Shown here: positions 53,220-64,000 of the stretch, piece by piece
Numbering within the stretch: position 1 is the first letter of the stretch
Layout: every line of letters starts with the position of its first letter
From: Trichosporon coremiiforme
Lineage: Eukaryota > Basidiomycota > Tremellomycetes > Trichosporonales > Trichosporonaceae
Length of the DNA stretch: 64,000 nt
Assembly: GCA_039545355.1 (NCBI GenBank)
Contig: BCJJ01000017.1
Location: 682,001 to 746,000 of the forward strand
Reading direction: 5' to 3'
Notes under the pieces: generated by a model
Told to the model about the DNA's origin: nothing
Seen by the model: the letters and a program-made list of their open reading frames with translations, nothing else
The model's database searches: none
Position numbers and translations under genes: made by a program

Positions 53220-55810
53220 ATGGCGAGTCCTACCCGGCAACCTCTGGGCACCTTCCCCTTCGCCATCCGCACACCAGACGGCAGGCACGCAAAGGTCATC
53301 GGTCACTTCACCCCTCTCGAATGGCCGCCCAGCGAGTCCGCCTTCGACTACAGCCCCGCCAACGACGGACCCTCGCCAGTCTTTGTCCTGACAGAGCTTG
53401 GCAACCCGGCCGTTCTGCCCGCCATGCGCCTCGGGGATGACACGGTCGAGTGGCTCGACACCGAGTCTTCCTCGGCCCCATCCAGAAGTGCGCAGTCAAG
53501 ACACCCGATCCTCGGATCTCCCAACCTGGCGATCCCCGACAACGCAGCTCACTCTGGCTACAGCCGCCGGCGCAGCCTTCCTCGCCTCATGCGCTCCAAG
53601 TCGGACGCTACTCTTCCCCGCAACCGCATCAGGATTGGCCACCCACATCCCTTCCTCCCTATCTCGCGAAACCAACGCGCTTCAGTGGATGGCTGGCAGC
53701 ACACGCAACGGCTGTCGCACAAGTCATCCCTCGACGTGCCGAGGAAGGCTCACAGTGGCAACAGCCGGTCCATGTCGGCGTCGCCTTCCTCGCTCGTCGC
53801 CACGTTCTCCAACTGGACCGTCAAGAAGCGCAACAGCATGAGGAAGAGGTCCACCGATGACTTCACGTACCCCCACCCCTCGCCTTCCTTGTGTGCGTAC
53901 GAGGACTTTGGCGTCACCCAGTACCCCAGCAGGCTTGCTCCCTCTCCGTTCCCGTACTACGACGAGGCCATCCGAGCTCCCATTCGCAAGCGCGCAAGCA
54001 TGCCCGCAGCCTGGATGCAGTCTGTACCCACAGAGGAAAGGACAGCGAGCCTTGCGCCTCCGACCTCGCCCTCACGTCATGCTTTCTCGCATTCGATCAG
54101 CACCGAGTAGTAAGTGGCCTAGCCTCGTGGCTTAGGCGAATGTGTGGGCTGACTCCACAGTTCGAACGCAGAAGCCATCAGACGATTGGTGGCGGCACAC
54201 AACCGCTCCGCGCCAACTGTGCCTCCCGCGTCCTCGTCAGCCACGGGCCGCAAGAGCCACTTCCAAAGTGGTGCTAACCGTACCTCGATCCGGCCCAGCT
54301 ACGTTATCAAGCGCAAGCCGGTCGCGGTTGCGCCGAGATCCAGCAGTGACGAGTACCCTGCACCTGCACGCCCACCCATTCGTGAGCCATCGTCCGCTAC
54401 CGCCGATGCATACGGCACGACTCCCCGAATCAAGACTCTCAAACCGAGAGGCAGCCGTCGCAGCCTCCTGCCCCAGCGCGACCGGGATGAGCCGGGCTCA
54501 GACCAGAATGTACTCTCGTACATCCAGACCAAGGCCATGTCCATCTTCAAGCGCAAGCTGCATAAGACGGCTGCCGAGGGCCAGCAGCACTATCAGCCTG
54601 CCGTCAAGCAAGCAACCAAGCCGTGGCCTATCGCCAAGAAAGTCAAGTCCTTCGTCAGCTTGTGAGTTGGCGTGATTCCCAACGTGAAACTGACATGCAG
54701 GCGCCACGACAACAACAGTGCCACTTCCCTATCATCAATCAGCTCCGACGAGTATGACGAGACTGCGGCTACCATCATGCATGCTGAGGCAGTCCGTCTC
54801 GGTTACACGGCGCACACAGTCGTCAGGAAGGATCGAGACGTGAGTTTAGAGTGAAACCATGACAACTGACTTGGCAGCCCTCTTGCCCGATGCACGGCAC
54901 CCACAGCCGTCAGCAGAGCGGACCACCCGTCACTGCAGCGTCCTTGCAAGCTGTTCCGCGTCAAGGCGGCTTCCCGCACGTGTCCTCTGGCTCTCCCTGC
55001 TCTGAGGGCAGCACGATGCTTCCCTCCTCGGCCAGCGAGGAAGACATCGGCCTCGCCATCTCCACTGGCGAGGACGGCGACCGCACCTCGACGCCGTCGC
55101 GCAAGGCCACCGTCTCCCGCGCCCGCGGCAAAAGCTACTACCTGAGCTGTCCCCCTGTCGTGCCCGACACGGCGTCTTCCGACGCTAGCACCGCCAGCAG
55201 TTCCTCCAGCACTCCCGAGGGTGGAAACTCACCCGTCTCCACCCCCTACACCACACCGTACAGCACGCCTCCCAAGTCGAGACGCGGACCTCCCGCCCAG
55301 CCGCCGCCGGCCGGACCCCTCCCTCCCATTCCCTATCCCGAGGCCACCACGGCCCTCAAGTCACGCCCCGCGATCCCCAAGACCCAAGTCTCAGTGACAC
55401 CTGTACCCAGTCTGCACACCAATCCCTCCCGGGAACGCTTCCAATCCGCCCTGGACCGCGTGCACGACAACGTATGGCACGGCTCGATCCGCGAGACGAA
55501 GCGCGAGCACGGCCGCGACACCTCCATGACGACGACCGTCAGTATGGCGAGCATGGCCAGCATGGCAAGTATCAGCACGCAGGGCACTCCGGTCGTCCTC
55601 CGCCGTTCGTCCCGCGTCGCCCTGCCGACCTCTACAAGCGTTGACGACGAGTTGGCCATGACGTCTCTGCTCTCTGGGTGGAGTCTGGCGGAAATGGAAA
55701 GCGAGGAGTGTGTGCTGCAGGATAACGAGTCGGGTGTGCTTGATACGATGGACTGGTGGGATCCCAAGGTCGTGGCGCTGCAGGGTGCCACTGCGCCCAG
55801 TCCCGTGTAA
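53220..55810 (+). CDS. Unrecognised Ser/Pro-rich protein (820 aa)
   Basis: Four exons, 53220-54109, 54161-54661, 54701-54839 and 54878-55810, join in phase to about 820 residues. I do not recognise a domain. The first 85 residues look ordered (FPFAIRTPDGRHAKVIGHF, PVFVLTELGNPAVLPAMRLG). Then come long Ser/Arg/Pro-rich stretches with many RRxS sites (YSRRRSLPRLMRSKS) and a helical basic segment near residue 450 (MSIFKRKLHKTAAEG). The C-terminus has VDDELAMTSLLSGWSLAEME and ends WWDPKVVALQGATAPSPV. No signal peptide or membrane segment is seen. All three introns have standard signals, so the model is sound even though the function is unknown. Confidence 0.72.
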
Positions 55811-56118
55811 AGCACCCCAGGCAGTGACATTTCCGTGGACATGCGCGGACCATTAGCATTGATTGTACATAGAGAACATAGATAGATTGTACCTAGAGAA
55901 CATAGATAGAATCCCAGCTTGTGAACATAGATGTATTTGTTTTGTGTAACATCTGTTATGGAGGTGCATGTTGGCGCTATGTAGGAGTTCTCTGCGCGAG
56001 GACACAGCGTTGGAGGAGGGTTATAAGCGAGTGTGGATGTGTGGTGGTACAACAGAGGTACAAAATGATATGAACCCAAGAAAAGAAAAAGGTATCACAC
56101 CGGAACCAGCCGGCGCTC
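55811..56118. other. Intergenic between convergent genes, with tandem repeat
   Basis: 308 bases of A/T-richer 3' sequence containing the 24-nt duplication at 55862-55909. Confidence 0.6.
55862..55909. repeat. 24-nt tandem duplication in 3' region
   Basis: Units 55862-55885 and 55886-55909 differ at one base. A partial third copy (gaacatagatg) follows near 55921-55933. It lies about 50 bases past the stop of the 820-codon gene. Confidence 0.9.
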
Positions 56119-58370
56119 TTAATCAATGGTCAACCTAGAGGGACTCGTCGGGTTGCTGGAGACAGGCTTGAACGTCGCGGGCGCGAGATCGGCCATGAAT
56201 CCCGGCTTCCTCCCTTCGTCGACATGTTCCCTCAGCCCCTTGCCAAAGTTGAGCCACACAACCACGCCATAGCCGATACAAAGGCAGATCATGACGAGAC
56301 TGAGGGCGGAGAAGACGGTGAGCGACTTGCGGACGCTGTAGTAGCTCTTCACCGTGTCCATGAGACTGTTGCCCGTGTCGACCTCGCGGAGGGCGAGGTT
56401 GACTAAGGAGGAGGCGAGGTCGAGGGCGCGGCGGTGCTTGCCGTGCTCGCCGTAGCCGAGCTTGTAGTACAGCGCGACGTTCTGCCACACCCGCACAAGT
56501 TTGAAGATGAAGTACGCCATGCCGGCGAGCAGACCGACGAGGAACACGCCCATCGCGATCCGCCACTCCCGCCTCGCGCACAGTAGGCCGAATCCCAGCC
56601 AGAAAAAGCTAAGGGGCAGCATGATCCAAGTGAGGACGTACTCGGGATCCTCGTTGTTGAGGATCAGGAAGAGGAACTGCACGCTGAAGCTCATGAAGAA
56701 GAAGAAGGAGCAGCACACGATCGACTCGAACACTTGGTACTGCCTGTAGTACGTCCGGATGCGCAGGTCGGCGCCGAGGAACTTGTAGATTCGCCAACCG
56801 AATTCGCGCCAGACGAAATACGTCAGCACGACGATTATGACCTCGGCTAGGCCGATGACGCCGATGACGATGCCGGTCAGAATGTTGAGAGGCAGGGTCA
56901 GGAGCTTGTGCGCGCTGGCGACCTCTTCGCTGGCCGGGTTCACGTCCAGCGTCTGCCGGATTTCTGCCACTTCGATGCCCGCGTACGCGAGCAGCATGGC
57001 GTTGAAAACGGCGAGGGCGATGACTTGGATCGTGTTCCGGGTGCGGATCGCGAAGACGGTGAGAATCAGCTGCAGGATATGTGCAGAGACGAAGATGCAC
57101 AGGTAGATTGGCAGGCGGCGCGCGTTGTAGTCGTCGCTGTCTACGGCGCCGCTGTGCTGCTCCTCGGTGTAGCGCCAGAGAATGTTGGCCTGGATCGCCA
57201 CATCGATCAGCATCTCCAGCGTCACGACGAGGACGAGCAGGCGGCACGCGAGGCTCTGCGGGATGAACTGGTGTTAGCTCTGTTCGAGTAGTGCAGGAGC
57301 TGTGGTGACGGGCGTGAGGTGTGAGAGGTGGGTGGCACGATTTGCGCAGATCTCACACTGAAACCCGGACAAAGCGCGTATCACCCCAGATCCACCCTCT
57401 CACATCCTTCACGCGCCACGCGCCACGAAGAACTCACTCGATCGAGCCAGACGGAGAACTTGTTGCGCCTCCGCCTCGGCTGCTCTTGCTGCGGCACGGT
57501 CGACTCGCGCTTGCTACCGATCGTCGAGGCAGAGAGGCGGCGCTCGTCCTTTATCACCTCCACGTCGGGGCGATATCGCTGCTCCGTGCGGGGCGGGTAT
57601 GTCAGTTGCGGGACGTATTCTCCAGAACCGTCGGGGGACTGGTCGTCAGCTATCTCTCCGTGCCATCTCAAGCTGTCACCTGGCCCTCGCCCAGCCCTTC
57701 GAGCTGTACGAGTGCCAGCTTGCGGGCGACTCACGCGCTGCGGCTCAGGCCCACGGCCGAGGTAATCCGTCGAGATCGAGTGCAGCGGCGGATGGGTCGT
57801 TCCAGGGGATCGCATGTCGGAGGAGGTTTCTGATTGCGGAGGAAGAGGAAAAGGGGTTACGAGGGGTGCGGTGCTGGAGTCACTGCGGTCGCTCTGTCCA
57901 CTCCTGTCGCGGAAGAAGGCGGGGCGCGAGGCGGTAGCTGGCGTCGGCGAGGTGACCGTTACGACTGGGGCTGCTCTTGCGGCTCGTGGTTCTGGCGACA
58001 CTAAGACTCGCGGTGGTCGTTCTTGTCGCAGAGTCGGTTGGCCAAAGGAAGAAGGGGAAGGCGCTGATGGAGGAGATGTCGATGGGGGAGCGGGGGCAGA
58101 GCGAGGAGCGCTGGAGAAGGAGAAGAACGGGTCGCCCGAGGTGGAATAGTGCGGCGGCGGGGAGGCCGGGGTCGGTTCCGCTTTGAACGGTGGTTGTGGA
58201 GAGAAGGAATGGGTAGGCGCCGGGGCAGAGGAGGGAGAAGGGGATGGGTTCAGAGGACTGTCGCTGTCCTCGTCGACGGGGACGAGGTCGATGTAGTCAG
58301 AGATGGTGAAGCGGTTCGTTGGCGCATGCTGGAGCTCAATCTTCTCGATCTGGATCGGGTGAGAAGGCAT
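56119..58370 (-). CDS. UPF0658-like Golgi membrane protein with long N-terminal tail
   Basis: Three exons, 57735-58370, 57438-57638 and 56119-57267, give 661 residues. The first 270 or so are disordered Ser/Pro-rich sequence after MPSHPIQIEKIELQ. The membrane part starts RNKFSVWLDRFIPQSLACR and has about eight hydrophobic segments, including LTYFVWREFGWRIYKFLGAD, a FESIVCCSFFFFMSFSVQFL helix and LVMICLCIGYGVVVWLNFG. The motif IRTYYRQYQVFESIV followed by DPEYVLTWIMLPLSFFWL matches what I recall of the UPF0658 fungal Golgi proteins; function is unknown. The first intron (57639-57734, 96 nt) is in frame and stop-free but has full splice signals. Confidence 0.75.
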
Positions 58371-60390
58371 GGTGGCCTGGTGGGCTTGGGCCGGCGCCGT
58401 GCTCGGGCCGGCGTGCTGCACACAGTACTCTTGCAGTCGCCGCTGCAGGGAGAGCTCGACGCTAGCGCTCTACCCCAACGTGGACGCTCGGACCTCGAGC
58501 CTATGTCCTTTGTCTCGCAGTCGTAACGCTTCAGGTGAGAGGGTGGGGTCGAGTTCCAGGCCCTCTGTCCAGCTGGCGAGATCTTTGATGATCTGTGCGT
58601 AATGTTCAGCCTGTTCAACCAGTTCGGAGCCAGCCCGGAGCCCGGAGCGTGCGGAGGTAAAAGGAGCGTCTGTTCGCCGGGTGTTGGAGCAAGTCTAAGT
58701 CGGGTACGTCGGACGAGCGCTTGGGCTTTGAATTCAAGAAGATGGGTGCAAGGTACACAAAGGCAGGCGGGGATGTGCACACAGACAGGTTGTTGGTGGC
58801 TCAGATGGGGGAAGCGCACATGCCGAGGATGCGAGGATGGCGGGGAGGTGGTCTGTGTGTATGCAAGTGTCAAGTTGGAGTGATGTCCAAATGATGAACT
58901 CTAGCCGGGCGGGTGCACGAGTGGCCAAGCACCCAGCACCAAGCAAGCAAGGGGCAACCACGTTCTGCCCAGCGTGCCGAGGGAGTTGCATTGAGGGTCC
59001 AGGGGCTCTACCCAGGCCAGGCCAGGGGTGCCCAGCAGTTCAGTCTCATCGACTCTTTAGTTCAGCCCAGCGCTCTAGCTCGGTTCTACCCTTCCTGCCT
59101 TCCAACCCAACGCATCCCGAAGGCTGAGCTGGCAGAAGCTAGCTGACTGAGTTCCGGCGTACAGCACAAGGTGCGCACTCGACGCGTCCATCAACTGTGT
59201 GCTTCTTCAGGTCCCAGGGCTGAAGCAGGGCTGAGGCAGGGTTTTCGCGGGCGAAACCAGGGTACCAGGGTCTCAGAGCCGGAGGGTCCGGAGAGTCCGG
59301 AGGGTCCAGAAGCCTGGAGCGCTCTCTGCCCATTCACAACGGGGCATGTCGTAAACCGAACACTGGCTCACACTGGCGCGTAGGGGTGACATTCCTGGAT
59401 ACGCCTGGAGCGCGCCCATGGGGACCGCGTGAATAGCAGCACTCAACCTCCCAAAGTGCACCAAATCGGACCAGTACGTGCCCTCTTTCCGTCCCAGCTT
59501 TCATTCCTTAGGAGCCAGGAGGGCGCAGCTCTGACCAGAGGACCAGAGGAGAAGGATGGAGAGTTTGGCCACTCTCGTGATACACCTCGTGATGGCACAT
59601 ATCACTTCGCAGTCGGCTCAGCTGACGAGTTGATGAGCTTTTAGGGGTGCTTGCTAGTCACCCTTCAGTGACTCCAGTCAACATCACGCTCCCAAGCGCG
59701 CGGCGCGCAATGAGTGCAGCATGCACACACGGTCACTCAGCCACTACACTGGATCCACTCGATCCACTCTCAAACTGACAACGGAGTAATAGGCACAGCC
59801 AGCTTCGGTGACGGATTGAATGGACATCTGCCCTGCTGCATGCCCTGGCAAGCGGCATAGTCAGCTGTAACGGCACAGCTACGCTTGGCCGCTCCGAGGC
59901 AGCACCGCTTCATCGCCTCCGACCTCGATGGCCTCGACCCCTTGCTCTCATCGGTGACTAGACCGTCAAGACGTGCCCAGCATACAAGAATTTATGCATG
60001 CTTCTGCAGATCGGCATGTTCGGCACACTTCGGCACATGCAGAGCGCTGTGTCGGTACACCTAGCAGCATGGCCCATTCTCAGGCCTGAAACACACTGCA
60101 GAGCTGCTGCCAAGCTGCAGACTGTGCCTCCCCCTCACGTCTCGCGCTCCAGTGCAGCGTTGCAACCTCTTAGCCAGTGTTTCATCCAAAATGAAGGACC
60201 ATGTTCTATTTTGTTTTTGCATACTGTGCTACTGCTGTACACCTTACGTGCGTACGTGTTTGCGTGCTTACGTCCATGACTTGGGCACATTTGTGAGGAG
60301 ATGAGCGGAACTGATCGGATGAGAGGGCGAGGACGTGCGAAGGTCTCCTCGCCTGCACCAGCGGCATCGGCCTGCGGCCTCAGCCTTCGG
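58371..60390. other. Large gene-free region between two minus-strand genes
   Basis: 2.0 kb with no supported gene. It holds a 9-nt triple repeat (59281-59307) and an imperfect TTTCGC/GCGAAA inverted pair near 59243-59256. ORFs are short and unlike protein. Confidence 0.5.
59281..59307. repeat. 9-nt tandem repeat, three units
   Basis: ggagggtcc, ggagagtcc, ggagggtcc in direct succession in a gene-free region. Confidence 0.9.
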
Positions 60391-61986
60391 TTACTTGTCA
60401 CCAGGCCCGCCGTTCTTGAATCCCGCCTCGACACCCTGCTCCCTCTTCTTGTTGAGCCAGTCGTAGACCACCCTGCTACGTCAGCTGTACTCACTCATCG
60501 TAGCTCCGAGCACACCGGGCACACCGGGCACCACTTACGAGAAATCCTTCGACGCCATGCTGCCGTCTCCCTCCTCGCACGTCGCCTCGTAAACCGACTT
60601 GGCGGCCCACGTCAGCGGCGTGGGCTGCGCCTTGGCCGCGGCAGCCGCGAGGGCGAGGCCGACGTCCTGATCGTCAGTATGCACCCTGCACGCTCTCGTC
60701 CGGCTGCGCGATCCCGCTCGCTCGCTGCCAATGGACCGCTCGCTAGCGGCAAGTAGACCGCTAGCCTGCTGCCAATCGACCGCTCGCCGCTCGCCGCTCG
60801 CCGACTCACCTTAAGCATGAGCTTGGTCTGGAATCCGCCGCTGTATCCCCTCGCGCCGGGCCCGCCCTCGACCTCAGGCAGGGGCGAGTTGACCTTGGAG
60901 CTCCAGCTCTGGCCGCTGGACGTGTTGATGATGTTGTGCATGAGGACCGGGTCGATGCCGAGCGCCTTGGCGAGCGCGAGCCCCTCGCCGAGGGCGATCT
61001 GGTTGATGGCGAGGATCAGGCTGGGGTTAGCAGAGCGCTACGGGAGGAAAGGAGTGGGAGGGTGAAAGTTAACGTACTTGTTCACGACCTTGACGCCGAC
61101 ACCGTCACCGGAGTTTCCGCACGGCACGACGCCGCCCTCACGCGCCATGTGCTGCATCAGCGGGGTCGCGAGCTCGGAGGCGACAGGGTCGCCGGAGCCG
61201 AACATGATCGTGAGCGTGCCGGCCTTGGCGCCGGTGATGCCTGCCGTTAGCTCCCTTCCATTCCTCCCTTTCCATCTTTTGCCCGCACACCGGTTCGCTT
61301 TCTACACCCGCTCGCCGAGCGAAGCGAGCCCGACTCACCTCCAGAAACAGGCCCGTCAATCATGAGCGCCTTCCGTCCCGTCTTGTCGTGCACCGTGTCC
61401 GCGACCCGCTTGGCGCCCGTCGGGTCCAGCGTCGTCTGGTCCACGAACAGGGTCGACGCGTCCGTGGCGCCGCTGACAATCTTGCCGTCCACGAGCCAGG
61501 GGAGCTCAGACGCCGCCTTTGAGAGCGAAGTCGTGTCTGCGCCCTGCAGACCAGCGAGGAGACCGTTCTCGCCCAGATACACCGCCTCGACCTGGGGCGT
61601 GGACGGGAGCATGGTGAAGACGCGTGCGGCCTCGGCGGAGACACTAAACGTCAGTTCACCCTCAGAGATTCGCAAGTTAAGAGGTCCGACTTTGCCAAAA
61701 CTACCGGCAATGTCGCCTCGCCGCTGTAGACTCACTCCCTCGGATTGTCGACGCGCTTGATGCGCTCAGCGGCAGCGTCGCCGGATGCCTTGCGCACATT
61801 CTCGACGAACTGGGCGACACTCGCCTCGCTCGGGTCGCACACTACGATGGACGGCATCTCGTGGCTTCCCTTGGCGGCCGCGGTCGCCTTGGTGAAGAGG
61901 TTGGTCGCCATCGGGTTGCCCATGGCGCCGAGGCCGATCCAGCCCAGAGTGCCAGAGCGCGAGAGCACGATGCGGGTGGGGAGCAT
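60391..61986 (-). CDS. 3-hydroxyisobutyrate dehydrogenase, mitochondrial
   Basis: Six exons, 61736-61986, 61339-61643, 61078-61240, 60810-61020, 60539-60666 and 60391-60472, all in phase, give 379 residues. It oxidises 3-hydroxyisobutyrate to methylmalonate semialdehyde with NAD in valine breakdown. Motifs: Rossmann GWIGLGAMGNPMATNLF after a short basic presequence (MLPTRIVLSRS), then MIDGPVSGGITGAKAGTLTI and GVGVKVVNNLILAINQIAL with the catalytic Lys. NTSSGQSW and YSGGFQTKLMLKDVGLALA follow. The end is WLNKKREQGVEAGFKNGG. A start at 61986 is chosen because the presequence leads directly to the Rossmann motif. Intron 60667-60809 contains repeats; the other introns range from about 57 to 98 nt. 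Confidence 0.94.
60725..60809. repeat. Direct repeats inside a dehydrogenase intron
   Basis: An 18-nt unit at 60725-60742 recurs at 60769-60786 with one mismatch, then short ctcgccg units run to the splice donor at 60809. Confidence 0.85.
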
Positions 61987-62365
61987 GGTGGAGTCGTGAT
62001 TTGGGTGAAGCTGAGAGTTCGAGCAGGCAGATCTGGGCAAGAGTATATGAGGAGGGACACCTAGGACCCGGCCGACGGGGCCGGGCGAGACGTCAGCATG
62101 GTCAGCTGCAGTGGCTAAGTCTCGGCAAGTTGTAGGCGAGTGTGGGCAAGTTCCGACCCCGGACCTGCACAACCCTTCTGCCGATATCCGAGATTACTCG
62201 GTCAGCTGGGAGGGGGTATCGCGTGGCTTCCACGTTTGACTTTTCACGTGACACCCCATGCTAACATGAGCGGGACATCGCCGCGTCAAAAGTCGCCCCT
62301 TCGCTGCATCATCACTACACACACCGTCTTCCTTATAATCATCACACCACCTAAAAGAGCCAGCA
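61987..62365. promoter_or_regulatory. Divergent promoter with TCACGTGA E-box
   Basis: 379 bases between the dehydrogenase (-) and the RS protein (+). A perfect TCACGTGA palindrome lies at 62244-62251, 115 bases upstream of the + start, the same element as upstream of SIN3. Nothing else is recognised. Confidence 0.5.
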
Positions 62366-63493
62366 ATGCGCTCACCATCCCCGCCATACCGGCGGTCACG
62401 ATTTCGATCCCCGAGTCCGAGGAGCCCGCTCCGTTTCGGCCCGTCAAGAGGAGGAGATCGGTACCGCGGCGGCAACGACGAGTACGACGACCGTCCCGAC
62501 CGCAGCGAGCGGGATCGAGACCGCGACCGCGATCGTGACCGTGAACGAGACCGTGATCGCGACCGTGATCGCGACAGGAGCTTCAGGAGCGACCGCTGGG
62601 GCCGCCGCGGCGACCGAGACCGCGACGCCGGCCGCGACTGGGACACGTACTACTCTCGCCGCCGGGAGTCGCGTGAGACGCGCGAGGCGTCGCCAAAATC
62701 CGCCGCCAGCGCCTCTCGCGCCGCATCGCCCGAGGAGGGGCAGATCACGTCGCCCGACGCCAGCCACGGACGCAGGAGTCCCCGCCGCCGCTCCAGGTCG
62801 CCGGGGAGGTATGACCGTTTCGATCGCTACAGGGAGTTTGACCGTGAGAGACGCTGGGACGACCGCGACGGCGACCGGAGCCGGGACCGCGAGAGGGATA
62901 GGGGATGGAGGAGGAGCCGTAGCCGCAGCCGCTCCAGGAGTAGGAGCAGGAGTAGGAGTAGGGAGAGGGACCGCGACCGCGAGAGTCCCCGTCGCCGATC
63001 GCCGAGCCGCAGCCCGCCCCGCCGTCCACCCACTGGACCGAGGAGCGACCGCGCCCCGCCAACGGGACCGAGGGCGTACGCCGCGCCGCCCCGTTTCGAC
63101 CCCGCATCCCGCTGGGGACGGGAGAAGGGCACCCCGCCCTCTGGCAGTGCCACACCGGGCCTGCACTGTGACAGTCCCCTCGCGCCGAATCCGTATTCGA
63201 CCCCGCACCACCAGACCCCGACAACAGAGGAGAACTCGTTCGAGCAGCGTCTACTTTCCGAACTGCCCCAGCTAAAAGTGCCCTTCAAGGGCGCGTGGGA
63301 GACTGAACTCGCCACGTACCAGGCGCGCATGGCGCCTCTGGCCCAGGCGACGCTCAAGGCGCAGGCGCACATGCGATCCGCGGCTGTCATTCTCGCTGAT
63401 GCTGAGGCGCAGCGCGGAGAGGCCGGTGAGAGGAGGAGGATCTACCTCGAGCAGCTGCATGCGGGCGGCATCGAGGGGATCATGGGCGTTTAA
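62366..63493 (+). CDS. RS/RD-repeat protein, probably RNA-processing
   Basis: Single exon of 375 residues. The first 250 are Arg/Ser/Asp repeats: RD dipeptides (DRDRDRDRDRERDRDRD near residue 55) and an RS tract (SRSRSRSRSRSRSR near residue 190), typical of proteins in nuclear speckles and the spliceosome. There is no RRM. The C-terminal 85 residues look folded and helical (FEQRLLSELPQLKVPFKGAW, LATYQARMAPLAQATLKAQA). I cannot name the family; a splicing role is inferred from composition only. Low-complexity coding makes long antisense ORFs here. Confidence 0.75.
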   Translation: MRSPSPPYRRSRFRSPSPRSPLRFGPSRGGDRYRGGNDEYDDRPDRSERDRDRDRDRDRERDRDRDRDRDRSFRSDRWGRRGDRDRDAGRDWDTYYSRRRESRETREASPKSAASASRAASPEEGQITSPDASHGRRSPRRRSRSPGRYDRFDRYREFDRERRWDDRDGDRSRDRERDRGWRRSRSRSRSRSRSRSRSRERDRDRESPRRRSPSRSPPRRPPTGPRSDRAPPTGPRAYAAPPRFDPASRWGREKGTPPSGSATPGLHCDSPLAPNPYSTPHHQTPTTEENSFEQRLLSELPQLKVPFKGAWETELATYQARMAPLAQATLKAQAHMRSAAVILADAEAQRGEAGERRRIYLEQLHAGGIEGIMGV

Positions 63494-63572
63494 TGAGTAC
63501 AGTTGAGAATCCATGCCATGTAAATTTATGTTGTGTATGTGTGGTGCAAGTGTCTATGTCTATGCCAAGAAA

Positions 63573-64000
63573 CTAGAAGCCCATGGCGGCCGCGTACGCC
63601 TCGTACTCTGCCGGCGTCATCTCGTCCTGGTCCGCCTCGGTCACGTCCAGCATCGGCTTCATGACCCCTCCAACGGAGACCATGACGTCGTCGTCTCCTC
63701 CCGCGGGGGCTGGCGTATCGTCGCCTGGTGTCGGTTCGGCGCTGCTCACCTCCTGCGCGAGTTCCACCTCCTCGGGGTCCTCCATCTCGTCCTCGTCCTC
63801 GTCCTCCATGTTGGCGTAGTGGGCAGCGAGGTCGTCGTCGTCGTCCGCAATCTTCTCCTTCTTGGACACGGGGCCCTCGCTTGCGCGGTTGCGTTCCGCC
63901 GCAGCCTCCTTGATGCCCAGCGTCGTCGCGTCGCCCGTGACGGTCGACTTGAGGTGCCAGTCGGGGAGGGCGTTCTGCTGCCGCTGTTCCTGTGCGAGGC
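63573..64000 (-). CDS. TFA1: TFIIE alpha subunit, C-terminal part, 5' end outside window
   Basis: Open from the window edge to the stop at 63573-63575 (142 codons). It reads LAQEQRQQNALPDWHLKSTV, then TGDATTLGIKEAA, an acidic stretch (KIADDDDDLAAHYANMED) and the end ADQDEMTPAEYEAYAAAMGF. NALPDWHLKSTV-type sequence followed by an acidic tail is what I recall of fungal TFIIE alpha, where the tail contacts TFIIH. The winged helix and zinc ribbon would lie beyond base 64000, so the call rests on the tail alone. Confidence 0.65.
   Translation of the reverse strand, partial: LAQEQRQQNALPDWHLKSTVTGDATTLGIKEAAAERNRASEGPVSKKEKIADDDDDLAAHYANMEDEDEDEMEDPEEVELAQEVSSAEPTPGDDTPAPAGGDDDVMVSVGGVMKPMLDVTEADQDEMTPAEYEAYAAAMGF

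Overview
The window reads as nuclear DNA of a basidiomycete yeast, most likely a tremellomycete (possibly Trichosporonales). This placement is inferred from GC-rich coding sequence, dense short introns (about 35-60 nt) with GTGAGT-like donors, CTGAC/CTAAC branch sites and CAG acceptors, and protein content shared with basidiomycetes. There is no sign of phage, bacterial operons, transposons, CRISPR, rRNA or convincing tRNA genes. I support 28 protein-coding genes, two of them cut by the window edges. Most exon structures were rebuilt by hand and checked for reading phase at every junction.

Left third (1-22.5 kb): the end of TFIIF alpha; a small membrane protein (DUF7719-like); TAF13 of TFIID with long low-complexity tails; RTF2; an unrecognised Ser/Pro-rich protein; ATG27; dynein intermediate chain; mitochondrial Mn superoxide dismutase; an unrecognised small Lys-rich protein; the XPG/Rad2 nuclease; and a lipocalin-like protein. 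Middle (22-47 kb): HSP104, SSL1/p44 of TFIIH, the U5 snRNP protein DIB1, a monocarboxylate-type MFS transporter, a 597-residue disordered orphan, DPM1, RPB11, a zinc alcohol dehydrogenase and the SIN3 corepressor. Right third (46-64 kb): a PMU1-type histidine phosphatase, SPN1/IWS1, squalene synthase ERG9, an 820-residue orphan, a UPF0658-like Golgi membrane protein, 3-hydroxyisobutyrate dehydrogenase, an RS/RD-repeat protein and the end of TFIIE alpha.

A recurrent theme is RNA polymerase II transcription: parts of TFIIF, TFIID, TFIIH and TFIIE, Pol II subunit RPB11, elongation factor SPN1 and corepressor SIN3 lie in one 64-kb stretch, with the repair nuclease RAD2, which works with TFIIH. 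The rest is ordinary housekeeping (chaperone, sterol and mannosylation pathways, valine catabolism, autophagy, splicing, dynein). I found no dedicated gene cluster or defence system.

The most unusual signals are small-scale. The HSP104 frame continues after its TAG stop for 109 sense codons of Lys-rich sequence that contain no ATG. A 10-nt internal exon in SOD2 carries a metal-ligand histidine, and ERG9 has a 14-nt internal exon. A disordered insert of about 130 residues splits the PMU1-type phosphatase domain. Several introns are in frame and stop-free, so ORF-based gene finding would keep them as coding.
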